Shown piece by piece: positions 21,446 through 31,036 of a stretch of 64,000 bases of DNA. Position 1 is the first letter of the stretch. Each line of letters opens with the position of its first letter. The stretch is from BJHL01 sp040378885 (lineage in GTDB: Bacteria > Planctomycetota > Phycisphaerae > Phycisphaerales > UBA1924). The DNA lies in NCBI GenBank assembly GCA_046316615.1, contig JBKDAN010000047.1, positions 19,543-83,542 on the forward strand, read 5' to 3'. Below the pieces are notes generated by a model. The model did no database searches. It was not told the origin of the DNA and worked only from the letters and a program-made list of their open reading frames with translations. A program made the position numbers and the translations under genes.

Positions 21446-21488
21446 TTGCGAGACGGGGTGTTTCTGGTACATTACTGAAACTGTTTCA
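21446..21488 (+). promoter_or_regulatory. lacI promoter with perfect palindromic operator
   Basis: TTGCGA (21446-21451), a 16-bp spacer and TACATT (21468-21473) form the promoter. The operator TGAAACTGTTTCA (21476-21488) is a perfect 13-bp palindrome that covers the expected transcription start. This is typical of autoregulation by a LacI-family protein. The rest of the 324-bp divergent region (21214-21537) holds only the two promoters and leaders. Confidence 0.75.
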
Positions 21489-21537
21489 CAAACAGCCCGC
21501 TGGCGTAGTTGTCACGGGGAGTTGCAGGGAGCGCAGC

Positions 21538-22632
21538 ATGTCGTCCGTTCGCGCGATCGCGCAACAACTCAAGCTTTCCCCCGCGACGGTGTCGCGTGTG
21601 ATCAACAACCATCCGGATGTCGACGAAACGACGCGCGAACGCGTGCTCGCCGCCATCAATCAAGCTGGCTACTTCCCCAGCACCGGCCGCCTGCAAACCA
21701 ACGTCCTGGCACTCGCCTACCCCGACGAGCCGGTGAAGACCGAATACGGCTCATTCGAACCCGCCCTGCTCGCTGGCATTATGCGTGGGCTCGACGAACA
21801 CCAGTTCGACCTCAAACTGCTCAGCATCCGCCGAGATAAAACCCCTGACGAAACGTACACGCAGTTCTTCCTGCGCAAGGGCGTTCGCGGCGTGATCATG
21901 CGTGTGTTCCGTCACAATCGCGCGTTGATCTCGCGCATCGCGAGTGAGCGATTCCCGTGCGTGGTCGTCGCGGAACAGTTTGATGATCCGGATGTGAGCT
22001 TCATTCGATCGGACTCATACCCCAGCAGCCGTCGTGCCATGGAGCACTTGCTGAGCCTAGGCCACAAGCGAATCGCCCTCGCGATTCACCATGTCTCCGA
22101 CAGCGACCATATGGATCGCCGCCGTGCATATGACGACGCTATTGCCAACGCTGGGCTGAAGATTGATCCTCGCATGATCTTCGAGGTTTCGGCAGGCTTT
22201 AACGCAGGCGAGCAAGTGCTCGACAGCATGCTCATGATGCCCGCCAAGGCCCGTCCCACAGCGATCTTCGCGACCAACCCCATGACTGCGCTGGGCGTGA
22301 TGCGCCGCGCACAGGAACGCGGTGTCTCCATCCCTCGCGATCTTTCGCTCGTGGGCATGGACGACAGCGACACGCGTTTGCACACCTGGCCTCGCATGAC
22401 CGCGATTTGTCAGGATGCAAGCCTGCTCGGGTACGAGTCGGCGAACTGGCTGACCCGCCGCCTGCAGGGGAGCGAACGGGGCAAGTCGACCACGATGCGT
22501 CGGCTCATGCAAACGACGTTTGAAGTCAATGGAACAACCGCGGCGCCAGGTGGCGACGCGACCGAACCGGCAGGAAAGCCCACCCCGGCGACGCGTGCTC
22601 GTCGGGATGCGGAGGACTCGCAAATCGATTGA
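21538..22632 (+). CDS. LacI-family transcriptional regulator
   Basis: 364 residues from ATG at 21538, preceded by AGGGAG. The N-terminal helix-turn-helix reads VRAIAQQLKLSPATVSRVIN, followed by the hinge helix RVLAAINQAGYFPS. The remainder is a periplasmic-binding-protein-like sensor domain (RAMEHLLSLGHKRIALA, GMDDSDTRLHTWPRMT). The gene sits between GH17 and the GH16/ABC/GH1 genes and most likely represses them until a glucan oligosaccharide binds. The ligand is inferred from the neighbours. The C-terminal 40 residues are Pro/Ala/Arg-rich and probably disordered. Confidence 0.92.
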   Translation: MSSVRAIAQQLKLSPATVSRVINNHPDVDETTRERVLAAINQAGYFPSTGRLQTNVLALAYPDEPVKTEYGSFEPALLAGIMRGLDEHQFDLKLLSIRRDKTPDETYTQFFLRKGVRGVIMRVFRHNRALISRIASERFPCVVVAEQFDDPDVSFIRSDSYPSSRRAMEHLLSLGHKRIALAIHHVSDSDHMDRRRAYDDAIANAGLKIDPRMIFEVSAGFNAGEQVLDSMLMMPAKARPTAIFATNPMTALGVMRRAQERGVSIPRDLSLVGMDDSDTRLHTWPRMTAICQDASLLGYESANWLTRRLQGSERGKSTTMRRLMQTTFEVNGTTAAPGGDATEPAGKPTPATRARRDAEDSQID

Positions 22633-22711
22633 TGGACACGCGTTGCCCGGGTGCCTGATCACCGGTCGACGCGGAGAGTGAACCCAGGTGCTTGTGTAAG
22701 GAGTGGATGTC

Positions 22712-23995
22712 ATGATGCGTACTCGAATGATGGTGGCGGCGGCGGGACTCGCGTGTATGAGTGGCATGGCCGTTGGTCAGCTGCAGAATGCAGGCTTCGA
22801 AACCCTCGACAACACGGGCCTCTTCTGGCCCAGTTGGACGTACTTTGGCAACGTCGGCGTGGAGACCGGTGTCGCGCAAGCGGGCACCACCAGCGCTCGT
22901 CTGGGCGGCAACTTCACTGGCCCGTTCAACGTCTCGGGCATCTTCCAGAGCATTCCCGCGAGCGCCCAGCAGATCGTCGAAGCTTCGGCCTTCTTCCTCA
23001 ACCCCACCAGCGATCCGATGCAGGGCGACAACTTCGTCGTGCTGAACATCGAGTTCTACAACGCTGCGAACCAGATGATCGCCGTGAAGGAAATGCGCGC
23101 ACTTGACGCGAACACCCCCGTGGGCGTCTGGCGTCAGGTGACCAACAGCGCCGTTGCTCCGTGCGATACGGCCTCGGCCCGCATCGTCCCGCTCTTCGTG
23201 CAGGGCGCTCAGCTCGCCAGCGGTAGCGCGATGGTCGACACGACCGCCATGGCTCCCAACGGCACCAGCACCGAGTTCTCCGTGCAGAACCCGGGCTTCG
23301 AAGTTGAAGGCTACATCCCTGGCTGGGTCACCTTCGGCAACGCGTTCCGTGAATTCCAGTTCACCCGCACGGGCACCGGCGCGATCAAGTTCTTCGGCAA
23401 CTTTAACGCTCCGTTCAACGTCTCGGGCGCCTTCCAGGTCTTCTGCGTCCAGCCCGGTCTGTCCTACACCGCCTCGGCGTGGGCAGGCACCCCGCTGGGT
23501 GACAACATCAACGACGGCGACTTTGCCGTGCTGAACATGGAAGTGTTCGACAGCGCGGGCGCGCCCATCAACGCTTACCCCGATCCCAACAATCCAGCCA
23601 ACTCCGTGAACTTCACCACGGTGCAGGCTGTCGCTCCCGATGCGACCCCCGGCGTCTACACACAGGTCATCAACACGACCGTCATGCCGACCAACGCTGC
23701 CAAGGTTCGCCTCGTGCTCCTGCACGTGCAGCCCGACCCGGCGATCGGCGGCGGCTCGACCTGGTTCGACGACATCACCTTCGGCGCAACCCCGACCGTC
23801 GGCTGCGACGACATCGACTTCAACAACAACGACGTCTTCCCCGAAGACCAAGACGTTGTTGACTTCTTCAACGTCCTCGCCGGCGCCGACTGCCCCGCCT
23901 GCAACGACATCGACTTCAACAACAACGGTGTCTTCCCCGAAGACCAGGACGTGATCGACTTCTTCAACGTTCTGGCCGGTGGCGAATGCCCCTGA
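22712..23995 (+). CDS. Secreted protein with two carbohydrate-binding-like modules and GC-type dockerin
   Basis: 427 residues from ATG at 22712, eight bases after AAGGAG. A signal peptide ends near GMAVGQ. Two homologous beta-sandwich modules follow (about 22-185 and 195-365), each starting with NxGFE and containing a GNF.PFNVSG. segment. The same module is C-terminal in the GH16 enzyme next door (NPGFE, YGNFNTPNNSSG). The C-terminus has two calcium-loop repeats, IDFNNNDVFPEDQDV and IDFNNNGVFPEDQDV, the GC-type dockerin of planctomycetes. No catalytic domain is seen, so a glucan-binding role is inferred. Confidence 0.85.
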   Translation: MMRTRMMVAAAGLACMSGMAVGQLQNAGFETLDNTGLFWPSWTYFGNVGVETGVAQAGTTSARLGGNFTGPFNVSGIFQSIPASAQQIVEASAFFLNPTSDPMQGDNFVVLNIEFYNAANQMIAVKEMRALDANTPVGVWRQVTNSAVAPCDTASARIVPLFVQGAQLASGSAMVDTTAMAPNGTSTEFSVQNPGFEVEGYIPGWVTFGNAFREFQFTRTGTGAIKFFGNFNAPFNVSGAFQVFCVQPGLSYTASAWAGTPLGDNINDGDFAVLNMEVFDSAGAPINAYPDPNNPANSVNFTTVQAVAPDATPGVYTQVINTTVMPTNAAKVRLVLLHVQPDPAIGGGSTWFDDITFGATPTVGCDDIDFNNNDVFPEDQDVVDFFNVLAGADCPACNDIDFNNNGVFPEDQDVIDFFNVLAGGECP

Positions 23996-24029
23996 TCAAT
24001 CTGCTCACACATGATTGATTCCGCACGCT

Positions 24030-24062
24030 TCGGGCGAGGCGAAAGCCCGCCCGAGCGATTTT
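24030..24062 (+). terminator. Hairpin terminator between dockerin protein and GH16
   Basis: Stem TCGGGCG/CGCCCGA, a bulged A, then inner stem GGC/GCC closing a GAAA loop, followed by GCGATTTT. It may attenuate rather than end the transcript, since no clear new promoter is seen before GH16. Confidence 0.6.
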
Positions 24063-24089
24063 GGGTAGTGGGTCACCATCGGAAGCAAT

Positions 24090-25526
24090 ATGAAGAAAGC
24101 CACACTTCACTCATTCCTCGCCGGAGCGACCGTCAGCCTCGCCGCTGCTGCCGCTTCCGCGCAAACCTGGGTGTCCGTCTGGGCTGAAGAGTTCAACGGC
24201 ACGTCACTCGACACGACGAGTTGGACACCACTGAACATCGCGTGGCCCTACAACGACGAGCGCCAGTTTTACAGCCCCAGTGCGATCTCTGTCAGCAACG
24301 GTCGCGGCATCATCACCAGCACCAATGTCCCGCAGGGCGGACGTCTTTACACGTCTGGCCGCATGGACACAAACGCCAAGCGTGAATTCCTCTTTGGTCG
24401 TTTCGAAATGCGCGCACGCCTGCCTCGCACGCAAGGCATGTGGCCCGCGTTCTGGCTGCTGCCTGCCGCTGACCAGTGGCCGCCAGAAATCGACATCATG
24501 GAAATGCTGGGCCACGAGCCCAACCGCGTGTACGGCAGCAACCACTGGGGTAACCCGCCCGTCTCCACGTACCAGACCTCGCCCTTCCAGCTGGGCACGG
24601 TCAACCCGAACTTCGCTACGACCTTCAACACGTTCTCATGCGACTGGTGGCCCGATCGCATCGACTTCTACGTGAACGGCAATCTCTATGCGACGCACCG
24701 CTCGCGTGTGCCGCAAGAGCCCATGTACATCATCGTCAACACAGCGGTGGGGGGCTTCTGGCCCGGCTACCCCGACGCCACCACGGCGTTCCCGCAGCGT
24801 TTTGAGATTGACTGGATCCGCGTCTCGCAGGTGCCAGGCCCCAAGCTCATGAACCCCGGTTTCGAATGGCCCGGCCCGGCTGGCAGCAATCAAAGGGTCT
24901 GGTATTGGCAGCACTGGGGCAATGCCGAGTACAGCGAAGCGCTCAAACTCTCCGGCGTTGGCGCCGCCAAGATGTACGGCAACTTCAACACGCCCAACAA
25001 CTCCTCTGGCTTTTGGCAAGACATGCCTGCGTCATCCGGTCAGGTCTTCACCGCAACCGCCAAGGCCCAGACACCCTCCTGGGACCGCATGGGCGCAGGC
25101 AACACCGCCCGTCTGAGCATCGAGTTCCGCGGCCCCACGGGCAACCTCATCAACAGCACATCACGCACCGTGCTCACGTCAACAACGCCCGCCAATACGT
25201 GGCAAGACGCCAACGCGTCCGTGGTCGCGCCCAGCGGTGCAGCCACCGCTCGCTTCGTGCTCTCATTCACGCAAGGCTCCCAGCTTTCTTCGGGCGCCGC
25301 ATGGTGGGACGACGTGACCTTCGGAGCCGAAAGCGACTGCGACACCATCGACTTCAACCGCGACGGTGTCTTCCCCGCAGATGATGACGTCGTGCAGTTC
25401 TTCAGCGTCCTTGCGGGCGGTGCATGTACCGCGTGCGGCGATATCGATTTCAACAACGATGGCGTGTTCCCCGACGATCAGGACATCAGCGACTTCTTCA
25501 ACGTGCTCGCTGGCGGCCCGTGCTGA
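24090..25526 (+). CDS. GH16 endo-beta-1,3-glucanase (laminarinase) with binding module and dockerin
   Basis: 478 residues. Signal peptide to about residue 25 (ASAQ), then a GH16 domain (26-250) with the catalytic motif EIDIME: nucleophile Glu133, Asp135, acid/base Glu138, in the form with Met between Ile and Glu that marks laminarinases. GMWPAFWLLPA and the SCDWWPDRIDFYVNG strand also fit. A carbohydrate-binding-like module (about 255-415) is homologous to those of the preceding protein. Two dockerin repeats close the protein (IDFNRDGVFPADDDV, IDFNNDGVFPDDQDI). It should act outside the cell. Confidence 0.93.
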   Translation: MKKATLHSFLAGATVSLAAAAASAQTWVSVWAEEFNGTSLDTTSWTPLNIAWPYNDERQFYSPSAISVSNGRGIITSTNVPQGGRLYTSGRMDTNAKREFLFGRFEMRARLPRTQGMWPAFWLLPAADQWPPEIDIMEMLGHEPNRVYGSNHWGNPPVSTYQTSPFQLGTVNPNFATTFNTFSCDWWPDRIDFYVNGNLYATHRSRVPQEPMYIIVNTAVGGFWPGYPDATTAFPQRFEIDWIRVSQVPGPKLMNPGFEWPGPAGSNQRVWYWQHWGNAEYSEALKLSGVGAAKMYGNFNTPNNSSGFWQDMPASSGQVFTATAKAQTPSWDRMGAGNTARLSIEFRGPTGNLINSTSRTVLTSTTPANTWQDANASVVAPSGAATARFVLSFTQGSQLSSGAAWWDDVTFGAESDCDTIDFNRDGVFPADDDVVQFFSVLAGGACTACGDIDFNNDGVFPDDQDISDFFNVLAGGPC

Positions 25527-25548
25527 GTGACGCATCACAAGGATCACC

Positions 25549-26700
<1,152 letters not shown>

Positions 26701-26749
26701 TCCGCGCGTACCCGTATTTCTGGTCTTTCGTGTTTGCAGGAGTAGATTC

Positions 26750-27766
26750 ATGTTCAAGCTTGCCGTCTCGCAGCAGTCATGTCGCACGCACAACCGCGGT
26801 TTCACGCTCATCGAGTTGCTGGTCGTCATCGCTGTCATTGCACTCCTCATCGGCATCCTGCTGCCCGCGCTCAACCGTGCCCGCGACACCGCCCGCGATG
26901 TCAAGTGCAAGGCGAACATCCGCGGCATCGCACAGGCCCTCACCGCATACACGCTTGACTACCAGGGCAAGTACCCGCCCATGATGTTCGATGCTCCCGA
27001 TCGCGAGAATCCCGGCAAGTTCAGCATGATGTGGCACGACGTCGCCCGCATCGGCAGGTACCTTCCCAACTTCGATCCCAGCAACATCGTTGAAACCAAC
27101 ACGCGAAACAACACCGTCGGCGGTGGCGGTTTCGTCTGCCCCAACCATCCCGACGCAGGCCGTTCCTACGCGATGAACTACTGGGCGGCTTCAGCCGACC
27201 AGTGGAGCTTCGTCAACGGTCAGTTGCGTGGCTTCCGTCCCGGCCTGAGCAACACGGGCTCGCCCAATCCCGCCTGGCAGGGCACGCCGTTTGACAGCAC
27301 CGTCAACTTCGGCGACAAGATGATCCTTCTCAGCGAGGCGTGGGGTCTCTTCCCGACCGATCAGAGCGGCCCGGGTGGGCAGAACGAAGGCGACCGCAAG
27401 TGGTTTGCCGTTGCCGACGTGGGCCGCTTCGGCTTCCCGGGCACCCGCCTCAATGGCGGTGCCGGCATGACCGCCACAAGCACCGTCTTCCCCGATCCCA
27501 TCAACTGGTTCGGCGCCCAGCCCGCTCCCGAAATGCAAGGCCTCACCGCCGCATCGCAGATCAACATGTACGTGCCGTGGTATCGCCACCCGCGCGCACG
27601 TGGGAACCCTGCAACGCGCAACGGTTCCGCCAACTTCGCATTCGTCGATGGCCACGTTTCCAGCTTCCGCAACAACGAACTTGTGGAGACACAAGGCTCG
27701 CTGTCGCGCAGCACGGGCAAGGTCCTCTGGTCGACCAAGGATCCGGAAGATACGACGTTCCGTTAA
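26750..27766 (+). CDS. Prepilin-like protein inside the sugar-uptake operon
   Basis: 338 residues from ATG at 26750, seven bases after GCAGGAG; the frame upstream overlaps the ATPase and is not used. The leader ends in HNRG before FTLIELLVVIAVIALLIGILLPAL, a class III prepilin signal with Glu5. The body is the long planctomycete type, ending with NFAFVDGHVSSF, the DG-containing motif seen in such proteins. It lies between the transporter ATPase and the binding protein, so it should be co-expressed with laminarin uptake. The role is unknown. Confidence 0.88.
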   Translation: MFKLAVSQQSCRTHNRGFTLIELLVVIAVIALLIGILLPALNRARDTARDVKCKANIRGIAQALTAYTLDYQGKYPPMMFDAPDRENPGKFSMMWHDVARIGRYLPNFDPSNIVETNTRNNTVGGGGFVCPNHPDAGRSYAMNYWAASADQWSFVNGQLRGFRPGLSNTGSPNPAWQGTPFDSTVNFGDKMILLSEAWGLFPTDQSGPGGQNEGDRKWFAVADVGRFGFPGTRLNGGAGMTATSTVFPDPINWFGAQPAPEMQGLTAASQINMYVPWYRHPRARGNPATRNGSANFAFVDGHVSSFRNNELVETQGSLSRSTGKVLWSTKDPEDTTFR

Positions 27767-27811
27767 CTCCGTTCGGTGTTCACAGCCATCATTTCCCACG
27801 GTTCGTTTTGC

Positions 27812-29248
27812 ATGCACGATGCACGTGACAACTCCGCCCTGCGCCCGCGTCGCACAACGCGCTGGCTGGGACCTGCGCTGATTGCAGGCATCGCTGCTGT
27901 CACGACGCTGGCTGCATTGGCGTTGCCTTCATCAAACGCGCAAGGCGTGTCGATGTGGACGTTCGCACGCATGCACGCGGACATGTATCGTCCCGAGCTC
28001 GCGAAGTGGAACGATCAACAGAGCGATCCATCGCAGCGCGTCAATCTGTCTCTGATCGGCGTGCAGGCGATGGAGCAGCGGATGATGTCCGCCTTCTTGG
28101 CCGGCCTGCCGAGCGCGGACCTGATTGAAGCGGAACGACGCAACGCAGCTCGCGCGTTTGCCGGTCCGCTGGAAAGTGTCGGGTTTCTTGATCTCACGCC
28201 CTTCATCGAGCGTGACGGGCTGCTCAACCGCGTCAACAAGGCGAGCTTTCTGCCGTGGTCAAAAGACGGTCGCATCTTCGGCTTGCCGCATGACGTGCAC
28301 CCCATGATGCTTGCATACCGAGCTGACATCGTCGAAGCCGCAGGCATCGACGTGAGTCAGATCGAGACATGGGCCGACTTCGAGCGTGTGATGCGGCCCC
28401 TGCTCTATAACACGGATGGCAGCCGCCGGTCCGATCGCTACCTGATCAACATGTGGGAAACGCAGATCGATCTGATCGAAGCCGTTTTGCTCCAAGCAGG
28501 TGGCGGCGTGATCGATGCCTCTGGCGTGCCCGTGATCGATAGCGAGATCAACGCTCGCACAATCTCGCACATTGCCATGTGGACCAGTGGCCCCGAACCC
28601 ATCGCCGCAGAAGTCAGCTTCTGGGATGCAACCGGCCACCAGCTCATGCGCGATGGCTTCGTGGTCGCCACGTTCGCACCCGACTGGATGTGCAATTACT
28701 GGCGCAAGGAAGTGCCGCAGCTTGCTGGCAAGATGAAGCTGATGCCAATGCCCGCCTGGGAGAAGGGTGGCAGGCGCACGAGCGTGTGGGGTGGCACCAT
28801 GCTGGGCATCCCCAAGACCGCCGAAAACCCCGAGAAGCTCTGGGAGATTGCCAAACACCTGTACCTGTCGCGCGAGCTCGCACACGAGCTGTACGACAAG
28901 GGTGACATCATCACGCCGGTTCGGGAGTTCTGGCAGGACGACATTTACGACAAGCCTGATCCGTTCTTCATGGGACAGCCCAAGGGACGCATGTACATCA
29001 ACCTCGCGCCCGATGTTCCCGACCGCTTCAGTTCGCCTTTCGGCGCGATTGCATTGGCTCGTACACAGAGTGCAGTCAGCAAGCTCTGTGCATACGCCCG
29101 TGCCAACAAACCCGCCACAGCAGAAGAGCTGCTGCCCAAGGCACGCGAGCTTCTCGCCGAAGCTCAGCAAGATGCCATGCGCCACGTCAATCGCAATGTC
29201 TTCTTTGCAGACAGCGGCAAGGCAAGCACAAGCGAGGTGACGCGATGA
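27812..29248 (+). CDS. Extracellular sugar-binding protein of ABC transporter
   Basis: 478 residues from ATG at 27812 (a GTG at 27776 is an alternative; neither has a clear ribosome site). A basic stretch and hydrophobic segment (about 18-40) form a signal or anchor. The body is a family 1 solute-binding protein: MMSAFLAGLPSADLIE, LPHDVHPMMLAYR, FAPDWMCNYW and TSVWGGTMLGIPK. It would deliver beta-glucan oligosaccharides to the permeases. Its stop overlaps the permease start (ATGA). Confidence 0.88.
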   Translation: MHDARDNSALRPRRTTRWLGPALIAGIAAVTTLAALALPSSNAQGVSMWTFARMHADMYRPELAKWNDQQSDPSQRVNLSLIGVQAMEQRMMSAFLAGLPSADLIEAERRNAARAFAGPLESVGFLDLTPFIERDGLLNRVNKASFLPWSKDGRIFGLPHDVHPMMLAYRADIVEAAGIDVSQIETWADFERVMRPLLYNTDGSRRSDRYLINMWETQIDLIEAVLLQAGGGVIDASGVPVIDSEINARTISHIAMWTSGPEPIAAEVSFWDATGHQLMRDGFVVATFAPDWMCNYWRKEVPQLAGKMKLMPMPAWEKGGRRTSVWGGTMLGIPKTAENPEKLWEIAKHLYLSRELAHELYDKGDIITPVREFWQDDIYDKPDPFFMGQPKGRMYINLAPDVPDRFSSPFGAIALARTQSAVSKLCAYARANKPATAEELLPKARELLAEAQQDAMRHVNRNVFFADSGKASTSEVTR

Positions 29249-30177
29249 GTTCGCTCGCCTCTGCTGACCGCGCACGTGCGGTATTCCCGTGGTTGCTGCT
29301 CGCGCCATTCCTGTTGCTGGTCGCGCTGTTCACGATCACCCCTCTGGTCGGCGCCGCAATCCTGTCGTCCCAGCAGACATTCGGCCCGGGCACAGCCAGG
29401 TTCGTCGGCTTGTCCAACTTCAAGAACGTCCTCGCCGATCCGCTCTTCTGGACCGCGTTCAAGAACACATTCATCTTCACGCTTGGCAGCGTCTTCGTCC
29501 AGCTTCCGCTCGCCCTTCTGTTCGCGATGTTGCTCAACCAGCCGGGTGTGCGTGGTCGCTCGTTCTTCCGACTCGTGCTTTTCTCACCGGTCCTCGTCGG
29601 CGTCGTCTACGTCGCGATGATCTTCTTCGTGCTCTTCCAGAAGCGCACGGGATTGGTCAACCAACTGCTGCACGGCGTCTTCCCCTCTTGGGACATCGGT
29701 TTTGCTTGGCTTGACCAGTACATCATGGTCGCCCTCATCCTCGCCACGTTGTGGCAGTACATGGGCTTCAACATGGTGTACTTCCTCGCTGCCTTGCAGA
29801 ATGTGCCCAAAGAGCTCGACGAGGCCGCACGCATCGACGGCGCAAGCTGGTGGAAACGCTTCCGCCACGTCACGCTCCCCGCCATCACGCCCGTCGGCAG
29901 CTTCGTGGTGTTGCTCTCGATCATCGGCTCATTCCAAGTCTTTGAGCTTCCCTTCCTGCTGCTCCAAGGCAGCACAGGCGTCGACAACAAGGGTTTGACG
30001 ATCGTCGGTTACCTGTACCAAACCGGCTTCCAGTCCGGTGACCTCGGCTACGCCAGCGCCATCGGCTGGACCATCGCCGTCGTTCTTGCCGGTGCCGCGA
30101 TTCTGCAGCGTGTGCTCTCAGGAAGCAGCGAGCAGCAGCGGGGCGGCCGCCGCAAACCACGCGGAGGTGCCGCGTGA
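29245..30177 (+). CDS. Sugar ABC transporter permease (MalF/UgpA type)
   Basis: 310 residues with six membrane helices. The EAA loop that touches the ATPase reads ELDEAARIDGASWWKRF followed by VTLPAITP. The N-terminus WLLLAPFLLLVALFTITPLV and GLSNFKNVL are typical of the UgpA class. Overlaps at both ends (4 bp) point to strict co-translation with the binding protein and the second permease. The short basic C-terminus follows the last helix. Confidence 0.93.
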   Translation: MSSLASADRARAVFPWLLLAPFLLLVALFTITPLVGAAILSSQQTFGPGTARFVGLSNFKNVLADPLFWTAFKNTFIFTLGSVFVQLPLALLFAMLLNQPGVRGRSFFRLVLFSPVLVGVVYVAMIFFVLFQKRTGLVNQLLHGVFPSWDIGFAWLDQYIMVALILATLWQYMGFNMVYFLAALQNVPKELDEAARIDGASWWKRFRHVTLPAITPVGSFVVLLSIIGSFQVFELPFLLLQGSTGVDNKGLTIVGYLYQTGFQSGDLGYASAIGWTIAVVLAGAAILQRVLSGSSEQQRGGRRKPRGGAA

Positions 30178-31031
30178 GTGCACGGCTCAGCACATCTCGC
30201 GCCGTCGCCACGTATTGCGTGGTCATTCCAGCGTGCATTGTTATCGCGCTCCCATTGGTCTGGCTCGCTATTGCTTCACTCAAGACTAGTGAAGATTTCT
30301 TTCAGTCTCCCTTTCTGCCTCGCGGCGAAGGTCTCTTCGGCGTAGCGTGGGATCGTTTGACCCTCGACAACTTCCGCAACTTGTTCGACAAGACCGGCTT
30401 CGCGCGAGCGCTGCTCGCCAGTTCGCTGCTCGCGTCTGTGACCGCAACCCTCGCCACGCTCATCTGCGCCGCCGCGGGCTACGCGCTCGCCCGCCTGCAC
30501 TTCCGCGGCAAGCGTGCAGCCATGTGGCTCGTGCTCGCCTGCCTCATCGTGCCCGCGCCGCTGCTGCTCTCGCCCGGCTTTGCGGTGCTCTACCACCTCA
30601 GCCTGCTCGACACATTCCTGGGCATCATCTTGCCCGCCATCGGCCCGGCTTTCGGCGTCTACCTCTTCCGCCAAGCCACTGTCTCCAGCGTCCCGCCCGA
30701 ATTGCTCGAGGCCGCCCGTATGGACGGCTGTTCAGAGTTCCGCATCTTCTGGCGTGTCGCGCTGCCCCTGTTGCAGCCCATGATCGCCGCCTTCATGCTC
30801 ATCACGTTCTTGGGCGTGTGGAACAACTTCATCAATCCTCAAGTGGTTCTCCAGTCAGCGGACAAGTTCCCGTTGGCCGTCATGATCGCTCAGCTCAAAG
30901 ACGTCTACTCACAGGACTACGGCCTCATGATGGCGGGCACCATGCTCTCCATTCTGCCGGTCGCCGGTCTGTTCATGCTCCTTCAGCGAGACTTCGTCGC
31001 CGGCCTCACCAGCGGCGCAGTCAAGGGATAG
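30174..31031 (+). CDS. Sugar ABC transporter permease (MalG/UgpE type)
   Basis: 285 residues from GTG at 30174, overlapping the previous stop (GTGA). Six membrane helices, with the EAA loop PPELLEAARMDGCSEFRIF before VALPLLQP. FQSPFLPRGE and NFRNLFDKTGF are typical of the UgpE class. It forms the channel with the preceding permease. Confidence 0.93.
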   Translation: MSARLSTSRAVATYCVVIPACIVIALPLVWLAIASLKTSEDFFQSPFLPRGEGLFGVAWDRLTLDNFRNLFDKTGFARALLASSLLASVTATLATLICAAAGYALARLHFRGKRAAMWLVLACLIVPAPLLLSPGFAVLYHLSLLDTFLGIILPAIGPAFGVYLFRQATVSSVPPELLEAARMDGCSEFRIFWRVALPLLQPMIAAFMLITFLGVWNNFINPQVVLQSADKFPLAVMIAQLKDVYSQDYGLMMAGTMLSILPVAGLFMLLQRDFVAGLTSGAVKG

Positions 31032-31036
31032 TCTCC

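Noticed and set aside
22526..23851. 441-residue minus-strand open frame
   Set aside because: Antisense to the dockerin-bearing binding protein, which has a signal peptide and dockerin repeats.
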